A stretch of 48,659 bases of DNA from Patescibacteria group bacterium (GCA_019752125.1 JAIEMM010000004.1:1-48659); one strand, 5' to 3'; positions 23,661 through 33,724 are shown, counted from the stretch's first letter. Numbers and translations are program-made. The notes: generated from the letters alone by a model not told the origin.

Positions 23661-24737
23661 CTACTTCGGCGTGCCGTCTTCAGCAAGGCCATGCCTTGCG
23701 AGCGCACGTTTTTTCTCGCGGTCCACATCTGCAACATATTCTTGAATAGCCCCCGCGATAGGTACTGAGAGCAAAATGCCCAAAAATCCGAAGAGCTGAA
23801 AACCTATGAGAAGGGAGAGGATAACCAAAAGAGGCGGCACGCCTACAACCTTTTTCACCACGACAGGATAAATAAGGTGCGCTTCAAATTGTTGGACGAT
23901 AACGTACAGCCCGAGAATTAACAGTGCCTCTGTTATGCCACCGTTAAGAAAACCGAGAGCTATCGCAGGGACCATCGCCAAAATCTGACCAAAGACAGGG
24001 ATAAGTTCAAAGACGCCTGCGAGCATTGCAAGTAAAAGCGGGTGTGGAACATCCAAGATAAGAAGGCCAAGATACAGCAAAACGCCGACAATAATGCCTA
24101 GTATGAGTTGTCCTTGCATCCACTTCCCTATCTTTTGTTGTGAGCGTTTCCAAAGATTGAGAACGTACGCTTGTTCTTTGATGGGCGTGATAACGCGAAG
24201 AAAATCATCCACTCCAGTTTCTTGTACTGAAAAGTAGAATGAGAAAACGACGATAAGTGTGAATGATGTTACGCCGCCGAAGAATGCAGAGAGCGCACTG
24301 AATGCGCCGCCCGTTGAAGATCGAAGTGAGTTTGAGAGGTTCTGTAGGATATCTGCTGAAGCAATCGTGTCACTCAGGTTCCCCCACGGGAGAAGGCCGT
24401 GTGTTGCGTCGCTAATATTAAGATTTGAAAGCGTCTTTGGTAATTCTTGAAGAACGATAGCGGCATCGCTGAGGATCGGTGGTAGGAAAAAGAACATGAT
24501 GCCAAAGAAGGTGCCTATCACGCCTACGTAGAGCAGCAACACTGCAAGAATTCTTGGGAAGCGATGTCGTATCAACCACAGGATGCCTGGTTCAACAGAA
24601 GAAGCTATAACCACCGCAGTAAGGACAATAAGCACGATGTCGCGCAGAAACCACAAAAGAGCCACTAGGAGAAGGAAAAGAATGGTTTTTATGATTGTCC
24701 CGGAGCTGATATGGACATTGATGTCGCGTTCTGACAT
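23661..24737 (-). CDS. AI-2E family (PerM-like) membrane permease
   Basis: A 358-aa membrane protein with about eight helices. The layout is that of the AI-2E/UPF0118 family: hydrophobic N-terminal hairpins, a long extracytoplasmic loop, then a C-terminal half with GVFELIPVFGQILAMVPAIALGF and YVIVQQFEAHLIYPVVVKKVVGVPPLLVILSLLIG, both strongly conserved in the family. Members export small molecules or act as sodium/proton antiporters; the substrate here is unknown. I chose MSERD at 24737 because TATAGT (24744-24749, with an extended TGC) lies exactly 6 nt upstream, a leaderless start. It is followed by metG. Confidence 0.88.
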   Translation of the reverse strand: MSERDINVHISSGTIIKTILFLLLVALLWFLRDIVLIVLTAVVIASSVEPGILWLIRHRFPRILAVLLLYVGVIGTFFGIMFFFLPPILSDAAIVLQELPKTLSNLNISDATHGLLPWGNLSDTIASADILQNLSNSLRSSTGGAFSALSAFFGGVTSFTLIVVFSFYFSVQETGVDDFLRVITPIKEQAYVLNLWKRSQQKIGKWMQGQLILGIIVGVLLYLGLLILDVPHPLLLAMLAGVFELIPVFGQILAMVPAIALGFLNGGITEALLILGLYVIVQQFEAHLIYPVVVKKVVGVPPLLVILSLLIGFQLFGFLGILLSVPIAGAIQEYVADVDREKKRALARHGLAEDGTPK

Positions 24738-24755
24738 GCGCCAACTATAGCACAA

Positions 24756-26159
24756 TTAGAGGTTAATTTTGGAGGTGATAAAGCCACTAAGCTCAGCAAC
24801 TGGCACGCGAGTCTGCTGCCCTGTGTCGCGGTCGCGGACCGTCACAGTGTCTTTAAGTTCTGGAGTCTCTCCGAGGGTGTCGAAGTCGATAGTGATGCAC
24901 CACGGCGTACCAATTTCATCCTGACGACGATAACGTTTACCGATGTTGCCGTTGTCATCCCACATAATCTGTGGAATCTGCTTTTTGAGTGCGCTATAAA
25001 TTTCACGAGCCTTCTCAACTAACTCTGGCTTGTTCTTAAGCAATGGGAACACTGCTGCTTTTACAGGGGCGAGGTGCGGAGCAAGTTTTAATACGACACG
25101 CGTCTCCCCATCCATCTCATCTTCGTAATACGCATCGCACAAGACCGCCAAAAATACACGCCCCATACCCATTGAGGTTTCAAGTATCCAAGGAATATAT
25201 TTCTCCGCAGTTGTTGGGTCCGTATAGTTCAAATCAACTCCAGAGAATTTCATATGCTGAGACAAATCGTAGTCAGTACGGTCGTGGATACCCTCCACTT
25301 CATCAAAGCCACTCGGGAATTCGTATTCAATGTCCCAAGCATCTTTAGCGTAGAACACCAGATTTTCGTGTTGTTTAAATCGAAGTTTGTTCTCTTTGAT
25401 TCCCAAAGACAGGTACCAATTCCAGCGGTCTTTCTTAAGCGCTTCGTATGCTTCTTTGTTTTCATTCGGACGAATGAACAACTGTGTGTCAGCCTGCTCA
25501 AACTCGCGTGTTCTAAAAAGAAAGTTGCGTGGCGAGATTTCATTTCGAAACGCCTTCCCTATCTGCGCAACACCAAAAGGAACTTTGGGCTGCATCGTGT
25601 CTACAATATTTTTGTAGTCGAGATAAATACCCTGACACGCTTCACCAGGGAGATACACTGGCTCAGCTCCCTCAGAAGTAAAATCGCCTAAGTTACTTTT
25701 AACCAACAAATTAAATGCTTTTGCGCGAGTAAAATCTTTTTTGCCACATACGGGGCATTTTATTTTGTCTCGGTTTTGGTCGAAAAGTTCGTTGATGGCA
25801 TCTTCTGACATTTTTTCATCCGCAGTAACTCCAACGTTTGCGAGTTCTTTATCAACGCGAATACGCGCATGACAGGTACGACACTCAGCAAGAGGGTCAG
25901 CGAAACCGCCGACATGACCGCTCGCCTCCCACGTACGTGGATGTTTAAACATGCCAGAGTCAAGACCGTAGAAATTTTCTTTATCGTATACGTTTGCTTG
26001 CCACCATGATTTTTTAAGATTATTCAAAAGCTCGACACCGCGAGGGCCGAAATCATAAATGCCAGCGAGGCCGCCGTAGATTTCAGAGCCTTGGTATACA
26101 AAGCCGCGACGCTTGCAGAGCGAAACAATTTTTTCCATCAAATTCTGTGATTCAGCCAT
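24756..26159 (-). CDS. glyS: Glycyl-tRNA synthetase, dimeric class II
   Basis: A 467-aa enzyme of the alpha2 type, unrelated to the bacterial alpha2beta2 form. Motif 1 lies near FGPRGVELLNNLK. The zinc-type pairs CRTCH and CPVCGKKDF sit in the insertion at about 90-145. Motif 2 is FRNEISPRNFLFRTREFEQAD, and motif 3 is GMGRVFLAVL. The C-terminal anticodon-binding domain is APHLAPVKAAVFPLLKNKPE onward. TAAAAT (26166-26171) lies 6 nt before the ATG, so it is probably leaderless; the box overlaps the stop of the upstream secreted-protein gene. Confidence 0.96.
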   Translation of the reverse strand: MAESQNLMEKIVSLCKRRGFVYQGSEIYGGLAGIYDFGPRGVELLNNLKKSWWQANVYDKENFYGLDSGMFKHPRTWEASGHVGGFADPLAECRTCHARIRVDKELANVGVTADEKMSEDAINELFDQNRDKIKCPVCGKKDFTRAKAFNLLVKSNLGDFTSEGAEPVYLPGEACQGIYLDYKNIVDTMQPKVPFGVAQIGKAFRNEISPRNFLFRTREFEQADTQLFIRPNENKEAYEALKKDRWNWYLSLGIKENKLRFKQHENLVFYAKDAWDIEYEFPSGFDEVEGIHDRTDYDLSQHMKFSGVDLNYTDPTTAEKYIPWILETSMGMGRVFLAVLCDAYYEDEMDGETRVVLKLAPHLAPVKAAVFPLLKNKPELVEKAREIYSALKKQIPQIMWDDNGNIGKRYRRQDEIGTPWCITIDFDTLGETPELKDTVTVRDRDTGQQTRVPVAELSGFITSKINL

Positions 26160-26168
26160 ATAGTTATT

Positions 26169-28103
26169 TTATTGAGCGACCGCGCCCATGTTTGCATTGT
26201 ACCCAGCTTCACTATTCAACTGCGTTGTCGGAGCGACCGCAGTAGCGCGTACCTGCACCTGCGCGAAACGGTCCTGTCCGGAGAAGTTTGCAGCGTTTGT
26301 AAGCGCCGGCGCTTGTCCTTTCTGCGACGCACTCGGAAGCAATGAGACTTGGAACGCGCCTACTCGTGAAGCCGCCGTAAAACCTGCTCCGGCCTTCACA
26401 TCCCCCATTGTCCATGTAACCGTGCGGCTGCCAGCGTCATAGGTTATACCGCTGCCAGACTGAGCACCCACAAACGTAACATATGATGGCAGCGTTGCAG
26501 AAACGACGCCGTTTGCAATGGTATTCGAAGTGTTCGTCACTGTCCATGTAATGCCGTAGGTGGTGCTTTGCCCAGGCACCGGCGGCATTGGGCCTGTATT
26601 AGAAAATGGTCCACTAAAGTGTGATGCTGCCGCGCTAAGCACAACAACCGACGACACATACACCTGTGCTGAGTCAGCTGACGTAACATTTTGAGGAACG
26701 TTAGTCTGTCCTTGGCGTACGCCCTGTACCGTTACGTTAAGGCTGATAGCAGGGTTGGAATACAACGTCCCTCCTGCCCCAGACGACAGTGTTCCGAAAT
26801 GGAATGGGAGTGTGCCCGTACCACCAGGTGGCACAGCAGCAAGCTGCTCATTTTGATCCTTACTCCAGACAATCGTCGAATCAGAAGACTGGTAGAAACC
26901 GGTTGGCGCACCCACAGCACTTGAGTTAAGAGTGGGGCCCGAGAGTGAGAGTGTCAGCTGCACATCCGTTACAGGGTCAGGCAAATTGTTTGTCCATGTA
27001 ATCGTGCCTTGGATATCAGCACCCGACGGCACAGAAATCGTCTTGCCCGTCTGACCATTAACAGAAAGTTGTGCAGCAATAAATGGACGACGCACGGTCA
27101 ATGTCTGAGGGACTGACAAGAATGGTACGCGTAGTGTTGTGTTTGTTTTGTCAGAATCTGAACCTGCGAGGAAATAAAATACGCGCGTGTCACCATCCTG
27201 GCCATTGAGCGTGCCCGTGACATGCAACACTTTTGAGTCGCCCGGTTTCATTTCACCCAAGCGCCACAGCGTGCCACCAACCTGTGCCTGCGGCGAGGTA
27301 CCTGTTACCGTAAATCCAAATGGATAGCGCGCCTGGATCACCACATCTTGCACTGGCGCGAGCGCGTTGCTCTGCACCGTTACATCAAAGGCAAATTGCT
27401 GGTCGGAAATTGCTTCCGTCGGCGACGAAACCGAGATTGAAACTGGCGATGAGCCAACCGTAAAATTTACATCCGCATCTCTTTCAAAGACCGCGTTCGA
27501 ACCCTCGATGCTGTATTCAAGCTGCACCGATACTTTCTGCGCTTGACCTTCCTGACCATAGAAAATCGCCTGAGACGTTCGTTGCACTGTCTGCCCTGCG
27601 CTTATAGAGCCGATAGATTGTCTCTCGTGCGTCAGTGGTTGGTTCGCGTTCGCAGCATTACGCGTTCCATCAGGGTAGTTGATGATCAAGTCCGCCAATT
27701 TCAAGTTGGCATTATTGCGGTTAACAATAAGCACTTGGACTGTCGTTGCCTTACCTCCGTCTATAACCGACGGCATGATAATCTGTACATCAATATTTTG
27801 TGGAGAAATACCGTTGTTGCCGTAGAAAAACATGTACCCAGCAGCACCTGCCGCAAGAACAAAAAAAGCAAATGAGACTACGAGAAATTTTGTTGCAATA
27901 GACCAACCTTTTTTAGTAGATGCCATAGAGAGAAGTGTGGTGATTTGAGGTAAAGGAGAACGTGGGCCTTCATTCCATGAGACAGGGACATTCGTTGAGT
28001 GTGCCTCAAGTGGGGTCCTCTCATCTGGATTTATAGATACGTCATCTTTGCGCGAATAGAGCGCAGCCTTAAGCCATGCTATCGAGCCCTTCTTCTCTGC
28101 CAT
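26169..28103 (-). CDS. Membrane-anchored beta-sandwich repeat protein (DUF11-like)
   Basis: A 644-aa protein. A polar N-terminal cytoplasmic tail of about 75 residues precedes one transmembrane helix (about 76-96). A large extracytoplasmic part of repeated Ig/CARDB/DUF11-like beta-sandwiches follows. The repeats carry phrases such as VTDVQLTLSLSGPTL, YGITWTVTNTSNTIANGVVSATLPSYVTFVGA and TVTWTMGDVKAG. The type suggests a cell-surface or adhesive role; no enzyme motif is seen. I chose MAEKKGS at 28103 because TATACT (28110-28115) lies exactly 6 nt upstream, a leaderless start; the frame extends a few codons further without support. It lies between recO and glyS. Confidence 0.75.
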   Translation of the reverse strand: MAEKKGSIAWLKAALYSRKDDVSINPDERTPLEAHSTNVPVSWNEGPRSPLPQITTLLSMASTKKGWSIATKFLVVSFAFFVLAAGAAGYMFFYGNNGISPQNIDVQIIMPSVIDGGKATTVQVLIVNRNNANLKLADLIINYPDGTRNAANANQPLTHERQSIGSISAGQTVQRTSQAIFYGQEGQAQKVSVQLEYSIEGSNAVFERDADVNFTVGSSPVSISVSSPTEAISDQQFAFDVTVQSNALAPVQDVVIQARYPFGFTVTGTSPQAQVGGTLWRLGEMKPGDSKVLHVTGTLNGQDGDTRVFYFLAGSDSDKTNTTLRVPFLSVPQTLTVRRPFIAAQLSVNGQTGKTISVPSGADIQGTITWTNNLPDPVTDVQLTLSLSGPTLNSSAVGAPTGFYQSSDSTIVWSKDQNEQLAAVPPGGTGTLPFHFGTLSSGAGGTLYSNPAISLNVTVQGVRQGQTNVPQNVTSADSAQVYVSSVVVLSAAASHFSGPFSNTGPMPPVPGQSTTYGITWTVTNTSNTIANGVVSATLPSYVTFVGAQSGSGITYDAGSRTVTWTMGDVKAGAGFTAASRVGAFQVSLLPSASQKGQAPALTNAANFSGQDRFAQVQVRATAVAPTTQLNSEAGYNANMGAVAQ

Positions 28104-28121
28104 TCCAAAAGTATACAACAA

Positions 28122-28703
28122 TTACAGCCCGGTTTCGGCGAGGGAGATATTTATACTTCTGATAAGCAGTGGGCGGTTCTTTTTAGCCCGCTCGATAAGA
28201 GATGGTGAAAAGGTATGAGAATCAAGGAATATAGCAAGCTCCTGTTTTTCCTCAACATATCCCAGCCGTGCAATGATGCGCAACACTAGCACCGCTTCTA
28301 TATATGGGAGTGTTTCTTCGTCAGTTTCTTGTGTAATATACGCAAAACCGCGCGACACAATATCGAACAGCTCAGGGACGGGTTCTTCTCCTTGGATAAG
28401 ACGGATCAGAAGCCTGCTCACCTTCCCCGCTGTTTTACGCTGAGCAACAGAGGTGTGCAAAAACGGACGAGAGAGTTCCTGTGTACCCGTCAGCTTCCAT
28501 TCATACTTGCCGCGCACAAGCGAAAATCTTCCTTGCGTCAGAGTCTCAAGTCCATAGCGAAGTTTGGAACGCTCAAGACGTGCGGAACGTGCAGAGGCTC
28601 GCACAACACCAAGATCTTCGGTCAGGATAGATACAAGCGTATTCGCCTCGCCTACTGTTCGCTTACTGAGCACTATTCCCCGCGTTGCGATAACATCATG
28701 CAT
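28122..28703 (-). CDS. recO: DNA repair protein RecO, short form
   Basis: A 193-aa protein that helps load RecA at gaps. The N-terminal OB fold (about 1-80) has ATRGIVLSKRTVGEANTLVSILTEDLGVVRASARSAR, followed by the helical domain. It is shorter than most RecO (about 240 aa), and the zinc-finger Cys residues seen in many homologues are absent. The ATG overlaps the end of ileS by 8 nt (ATGCATGA), so translation is coupled. Confidence 0.85.
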   Translation of the reverse strand: MHDVIATRGIVLSKRTVGEANTLVSILTEDLGVVRASARSARLERSKLRYGLETLTQGRFSLVRGKYEWKLTGTQELSRPFLHTSVAQRKTAGKVSRLLIRLIQGEEPVPELFDIVSRGFAYITQETDEETLPYIEAVLVLRIIARLGYVEEKQELAIFLDSHTFSPSLIERAKKNRPLLIRSINISLAETGL

Positions 28704-31700
28704 TCGCTTGTTCTTTCAATTGCAGATCTTGAAGGCCCGTTTGTGCAACAAGAGTCGAACGATATTTTTCTGCAACAGCTTTTTCTTCTGCGGTGACTTC
28801 AAGCACATACGAAGGGCGGTCGCTAATAGAAAGCTTTTGCTCTTTGCGCCACTCCTGGATGCGGCGAGCGAGGTCGCGCACCAACCCCTCTTCCTTAAGT
28901 TCTTGCGTAAGGTTTGTGTCGAGCACTGGTTCTGTAAGCGATGCGTCTTCGGTAACTTGTTTTACATTGATCTCCTCAGCAAGGATAGTGTGGAGTGCAG
29001 AGTTGTGTGGCAAAGAAGCAGCTGAGAACTTTGCGAGCGGTTGGCGCACTTTTATTCCCGCACGGTCGCGGAGTTCCAAACCCTTACTTGCGAGTTCACG
29101 GATGGTTTGCATGTCTGTAAGAAGTTGCTCATCAACTGAACCGCCTTCCGGCCACGCAGCCAAGTGGATACTCTCCTTTTCGCCCAGCCCTTGCGAGACG
29201 CTTTCTGCAATAAACGGTGTTATAGGAGCAAGAAGTTTAGCCACCGTCAAAAGTACATGCTTCTGTGTAGCCAAACACATCTGTGCATCTTCCCCATCAC
29301 CGCGAGCACGGTCACGAGAACGGCGAACGTACCAGGTCGAGTAGTTGTCGATAAATGCACGGATTGGCCTTGTTGCGCTTGGGAGATCATATTTCTCAAA
29401 CGCGTCCGTTGTTTCTGTAACTGTTTTGTTCAAGAGCGAAATAATCCAGCGATCCAGTGGGTGCCCGCTCTCCGTATAATCAGCGTCACCTACTTTGTCT
29501 TTGTAGAGTTCAAAGAATTTGTAAGAATTCCACAATGTACCGATAACACGATTGTGCACTTCGCGCACATCTTCATCACGGAAGTTAAAGTCCTCTGCCT
29601 GCATAACCACCGAGCTCATAAGGTAAAAGCGGTATGCATCAGAGCCCCATGTATCCATCAACTCATACGGGTCGGTGTAGTTGCCCTTAGACTTACTCAT
29701 CTTTGCGCCGTCTGCGGCAAGAATATTTCCTGTTACTGTTACCGCCTTAAACGAGCCCTTGCCAAACAAAAGCACACCCATCGCGTGCATGTAATAGAAC
29801 CATGTTCTAGTCTGTCCAATATATTCCGCAATAAAGTCACCAGGATATCCTTTTGGAGCCAAGCTAAAGAAACGCTCTGGGTTAACCTTTGATTTGTCGC
29901 GCGGATACTGCATCGACGCAAACGGCATTGCACCCGACTCCACCCAGCAGTCGAGCACCTCTGGGATACGTTCGTAGCGAGTTCCTTTTTCATCAACCAG
30001 CACCACATCGTCGATGTACGGACGGTGCAAATCAAGTTCGTATTTTTTATTGTGCGGGAATGGAGTGAATTTCATTTCCTGCCACGTACCTGGTTCCAAA
30101 AATGGAATCTCGTTATCCTCCGCGACAATTTCCTCAACTGTTTTTATCTGCGCCACGGCATCCATCAACCATGCCGGGCACTCATGCGTAACGATAAGGA
30201 CTGTCTTGTTGGTGTAACGACGCTCCAGATCAAACAGGAATTCACCCACGCGAGTTTTTACGTCTTGGTATGTCTCCCCACCTTCAGGCGCGTGTGCAAA
30301 TCTATTTGCATAACCAGGAAACGCCTTCTTCCACTCTTCAATTGTCTTGCCTTCGTAATTTCCAACCTGAAGTTCGATCAGCCGCTCATCTGTCATAAGA
30401 GCCGATTCAGGCAACCCAAGTTCTTTACGCACGATGTGTGCAGTTTCCTGTGTGCGGAGAATAGGAGACGCGATGATGAGATCTATATGTTTTTTTCTCA
30501 AACTCGCTACAGCAGCTCGGACTGACTCTTTCCCTGTTTCGGTGAGATGGTTGTTTACATCGCCGGTGCTATCAAAGATTCCTGCGACGTTGCTCTGTGC
30601 CTGGCCGTGGCGCATGACAAAATATTTATTGCCAGACTTCTTGGTTTTAGCGAGCAACTCATCGAGCGAACCGACCACCATCAGTTTTTTTCCTTCTAGC
30701 TGCTGGCCTGTGGCAGACTGTTTTTCCTTCCAAATAGGAAGTGGGGATGCCCAGAAACGATTGCGGGAGATGGTCCAGTCAGGCGCGCTCTCAACAATGT
30801 TGCGGAAGCGTCCGTGTTTTAAATGCTGAGGGAACCAGTTAATCTTCTCGTTCTCCGAAAGCAACTTATTCTTCACCTTCTGGATGTTGAGGAACCAGGA
30901 TACAACCGCGTTGTATATAAGAGGTGTACCGCAACGCCAACAGTGTGGGTATGAGTGCATGTGCGCCTCTTTACCGTGAAGGAGTCCCCGAGTTTCAAGG
31001 TCTGCAATAATTTCTTTCTCTGCCTGCTTGATGTATTTTCCGCGTATAAATTCTGGGACGATGTTGTTGTAATGACCGTTTGCTTCGAGCATCTGCACCA
31101 TTGGCAACCTCTCCTTCATGCCAAGCGCAAAATCGTCTTCACCGTACATCACGGCGGTATGTACGACACCCGTACCCTCACCTGCCACGACAAAATCTGC
31201 CGCCCACACTTTGTACGAACGCGAGCTTTTAAGCGCCGGCACATCAAAGAGCGGTTCATATTCAATACCCACTAGGTCGCTGCCCTTTATATCCCCACCA
31301 TCTTCTTGTTCTATATAGTGCACGTTTCCCTCCTGCACTACCGCGTAGCGCATCTCTGGACCAACAGCGAGGCCGACGTTCCCAGGAAGAGTCCATGGTG
31401 TGGTCGTCCATGCAAGAAGGTAGGTATGTTCGGGCAATTTAAATTTCTGTGGGTTTTTTATTTTAAAACGCACCGTGACTGCCGTGCTGGTAACGTCCTT
31501 ATAGGTATTGTCGGCAGCAATCTCTGCTTTTGCCATAGGTGTCTCGCAGTGCATGCAGTACATCAGCACCTTCTTTCCCTCATACATAAGGTTCTTGCCG
31601 TGCATGCGCTTGAGCGCCCACCAGACGGACTCAATATACGAGTTGTCCATCGTCTTGTAGGAGTTATCAAAATCAACCCATCGGCCTACGCGCTCGATAT

Positions 31701-32088
31701 ATCGTTTCCAGTCGTGCACATACTGGAGTACCAATGAACGTGCAGTTTCATTAAATGTTTCAATACCGATGGCTAGAATTTCTTTTTTAGTTTTGAGGCC
31801 GAGTGTTTTTTCTACCAAATTTTCAATTGGCAGACCGTGTGTGTCCCAACCCCACACGCGAGGCACGCGATACCCACGCATAGTTTTGTAGCGCGGGACA
31901 ACGTCTTTGATTATCGAGGAGAGGAGGGAGCCTGAGTGTGGCAAACCTGTTGCAAATGGCGGACCATCATAAAATACATAGTCGCCCTTTGAAGCAGGCT
32001 TTTCAACCGACTTTTCAAACGTCTTGTCCTCCCTCCAAAACTCAAGGATCTTCTCTTCCCGCAGTACTGTCTCGCTCTTTTCTGCCAT
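28696..32088 (-). CDS. ileS: Isoleucyl-tRNA synthetase with inserted histidine-phosphatase domain
   Basis: A 1130-aa class I synthetase. The catalytic start reads DGPPFATGLPHSGSLL, so the usual HxGH is HSGS (51-54). The CP1 editing domain (about 195-370) has LLAWTTTPWTLPGN and GTGVVHTA. A Cys cluster follows (CWRCG, 383-387). Then GSLDELLAKTK is interrupted at about 487-655 by a complete histidine-phosphatase fold with MRHGQAQSN (catalytic H494) and THECPAW (H635). The synthetase resumes at DLHRPYIDDVVL, with KMSKS at 796-800 and an anticodon domain. I chose ATG 32088: TATATT (32096-32101, extended TGG) lies 7 nt upstream. recO is coupled downstream. Confidence 0.95.
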   Translation of the reverse strand: MAEKSETVLREEKILEFWREDKTFEKSVEKPASKGDYVFYDGPPFATGLPHSGSLLSSIIKDVVPRYKTMRGYRVPRVWGWDTHGLPIENLVEKTLGLKTKKEILAIGIETFNETARSLVLQYVHDWKRYIERVGRWVDFDNSYKTMDNSYIESVWWALKRMHGKNLMYEGKKVLMYCMHCETPMAKAEIAADNTYKDVTSTAVTVRFKIKNPQKFKLPEHTYLLAWTTTPWTLPGNVGLAVGPEMRYAVVQEGNVHYIEQEDGGDIKGSDLVGIEYEPLFDVPALKSSRSYKVWAADFVVAGEGTGVVHTAVMYGEDDFALGMKERLPMVQMLEANGHYNNIVPEFIRGKYIKQAEKEIIADLETRGLLHGKEAHMHSYPHCWRCGTPLIYNAVVSWFLNIQKVKNKLLSENEKINWFPQHLKHGRFRNIVESAPDWTISRNRFWASPLPIWKEKQSATGQQLEGKKLMVVGSLDELLAKTKKSGNKYFVMRHGQAQSNVAGIFDSTGDVNNHLTETGKESVRAAVASLRKKHIDLIIASPILRTQETAHIVRKELGLPESALMTDERLIELQVGNYEGKTIEEWKKAFPGYANRFAHAPEGGETYQDVKTRVGEFLFDLERRYTNKTVLIVTHECPAWLMDAVAQIKTVEEIVAEDNEIPFLEPGTWQEMKFTPFPHNKKYELDLHRPYIDDVVLVDEKGTRYERIPEVLDCWVESGAMPFASMQYPRDKSKVNPERFFSLAPKGYPGDFIAEYIGQTRTWFYYMHAMGVLLFGKGSFKAVTVTGNILAADGAKMSKSKGNYTDPYELMDTWGSDAYRFYLMSSVVMQAEDFNFRDEDVREVHNRVIGTLWNSYKFFELYKDKVGDADYTESGHPLDRWIISLLNKTVTETTDAFEKYDLPSATRPIRAFIDNYSTWYVRRSRDRARGDGEDAQMCLATQKHVLLTVAKLLAPITPFIAESVSQGLGEKESIHLAAWPEGGSVDEQLLTDMQTIRELASKGLELRDRAGIKVRQPLAKFSAASLPHNSALHTILAEEINVKQVTEDASLTEPVLDTNLTQELKEEGLVRDLARRIQEWRKEQKLSISDRPSYVLEVTAEEKAVAEKYRSTLVAQTGLQDLQLKEQANA

Positions 32089-32122
32089 ATCAAAAAATAT
32101 ACCACTTTGGGCCTTATTTTGC

Positions 32123-33724
32123 TTACATTTCCTGAGGCGCCGGGATACCAAGCACTTCAAGCCCTTTCGCAAGGGTGCGCTCTATAGCTTGAACAAAGAA
32201 AAGTGCGGCGTCAGAAACTTCTCCATCAACAATCAAACGCTCGCTTGCATACCAACTGTTGAATGTAGACGCGAGCTCCGTGAGGTATGTAGCAACATGG
32301 TGAGGCTCAAGTTCAAGAGAGGCTCTTGCTACAGCCTCTGGGAAATGCAGGAGTACGCGAGGAATCTCTAGGTTTGAAAATTCCTTGTCAGTTGTTTTTG
32401 CGTCCTTTGCAGCGCGCAAGAGAGAGCGGGTGCGCACAAGTGCGTACTGAACATACGGACCGGAGTCACCTTCAAGTGAAAGAGATTTTTCTGGATCAAA
32501 AATAATATCTTTGCCTGTGTTCTGACGGAGAACCATAAACTTAATAGCTCCCACTGCCACATCTTCCCTATCTCGCGCTTCTTCAGTTAGGTCTTTGATG
32601 AGTGATTCTCCAGTGATGACATTTCCCAAACGTGAAGACATTTTGCCTGTCGTAAGTTTCAAAAAACCGTGGAAACGAGTGAGCATTTTATCTTCAAGGT
32701 CTGGGAAAATTCTCTCAGCAGCCGCACGGACAACTCGGAAAAAATCTCTTGTTTCATTAGCGGTGACTGTAAGAGACAGGTCAAACTGCCCCCTCTTCTT
32801 CTTTGCCACAACAAGACCAAGTTCTTTGGCCTCATAGGTAGGAATTCCCTTACTGTTTATAAATACGCGAGTATGGAGGCCAACATTCTCACCACGGAAA
32901 ATAGTTGCGCCGTCACTTGTTTCAAATACTTCAGAATGTTTATGCACTAAATCCAACCCCAACGGACCAGTCTCGCTTTCGAAAAAGTAGTAGTCAAATT
33001 TTGTTCCAAGGGTTTTATAAATATCCTCAAAGTGTTCAAGGGATTGTTTTCTTCCTTGATCGTAGAGTGCGTTTACTTCTGGGTCAGTTTTTTCGTAAAT
33101 GACTTTATTGAGTTGATCTATTTCTTCTTTGTTATTTTCGTATTCTGCAGAGCCGTACACATAGGCCTCGCCCCACGACATTTCTGGCTTCTGTCGTTTG
33201 GCCCATATAGCCTTTGCCACATGCACCCCAACGTCGCCTTGGTAGTTAGCACGCGCAACCTCAGCGCCTCCAGCTTCAAAAAGCCGCGCAATGCTTTCGC
33301 CTATGGCGTTACTCATTAAGTGGCCAATGTGAAATTCTTTAAATGGGTTAGGGTCGGTATATTCAACCAATACTTTTTGCCCAAGATATATATTGTTGTT
33401 CCCCCACCCTTCTTTTACCGCCTCTCTTACAACGTCCGCCAACGCTTCGTTTGAGAGATGGAAGTTTATAAATCCAGCGCCTGCGGATTCAATTTTTTGA
33501 ATTGAATCCGATCCGAGCGCAGTCGAGGATCTGAGGATGTCGACTAACTTATTTGCTATATCTCGTGGATTTGCCTTGAGTATTTTTGCAGCAACAAGCG
33601 CAGCGTTGGTGGAATAGTCGCCATGCGCCATATCAGAAGGGCGTTCAACAACAAAAGAGACATTGCCTGCCCCAAGCTCTTTAAGAGCTTCCTGTATTGC
33701 CTTTTCAATAGACGTGCGAACCAT
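32123..33724 (-). CDS. argS: Arginyl-tRNA synthetase
   Basis: A 533-aa class I synthetase. It has the N-terminal Add-1 domain (about 1-100), then the HIGH-type motif FKEFHIGHLMSN. The catalytic core carries EAKELGLVVAKK and, in place of KMSKS, TTGKMSSRLGNVI. The DALR anticodon-binding domain at the end includes YVQYALVRTRSLLR and the C-terminal LEVLGIPAPQEM. I chose MVRTS at 33724, 4 nt after the TAA of the DUF2914 gene. The frame extends slightly upstream inside that gene without support, so coupling to the upstream gene is likely. No terminator separates it from ileS. Confidence 0.96.
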   Translation of the reverse strand: MVRTSIEKAIQEALKELGAGNVSFVVERPSDMAHGDYSTNAALVAAKILKANPRDIANKLVDILRSSTALGSDSIQKIESAGAGFINFHLSNEALADVVREAVKEGWGNNNIYLGQKVLVEYTDPNPFKEFHIGHLMSNAIGESIARLFEAGGAEVARANYQGDVGVHVAKAIWAKRQKPEMSWGEAYVYGSAEYENNKEEIDQLNKVIYEKTDPEVNALYDQGRKQSLEHFEDIYKTLGTKFDYYFFESETGPLGLDLVHKHSEVFETSDGATIFRGENVGLHTRVFINSKGIPTYEAKELGLVVAKKKRGQFDLSLTVTANETRDFFRVVRAAAERIFPDLEDKMLTRFHGFLKLTTGKMSSRLGNVITGESLIKDLTEEARDREDVAVGAIKFMVLRQNTGKDIIFDPEKSLSLEGDSGPYVQYALVRTRSLLRAAKDAKTTDKEFSNLEIPRVLLHFPEAVARASLELEPHHVATYLTELASTFNSWYASERLIVDGEVSDAALFFVQAIERTLAKGLEVLGIPAPQEM

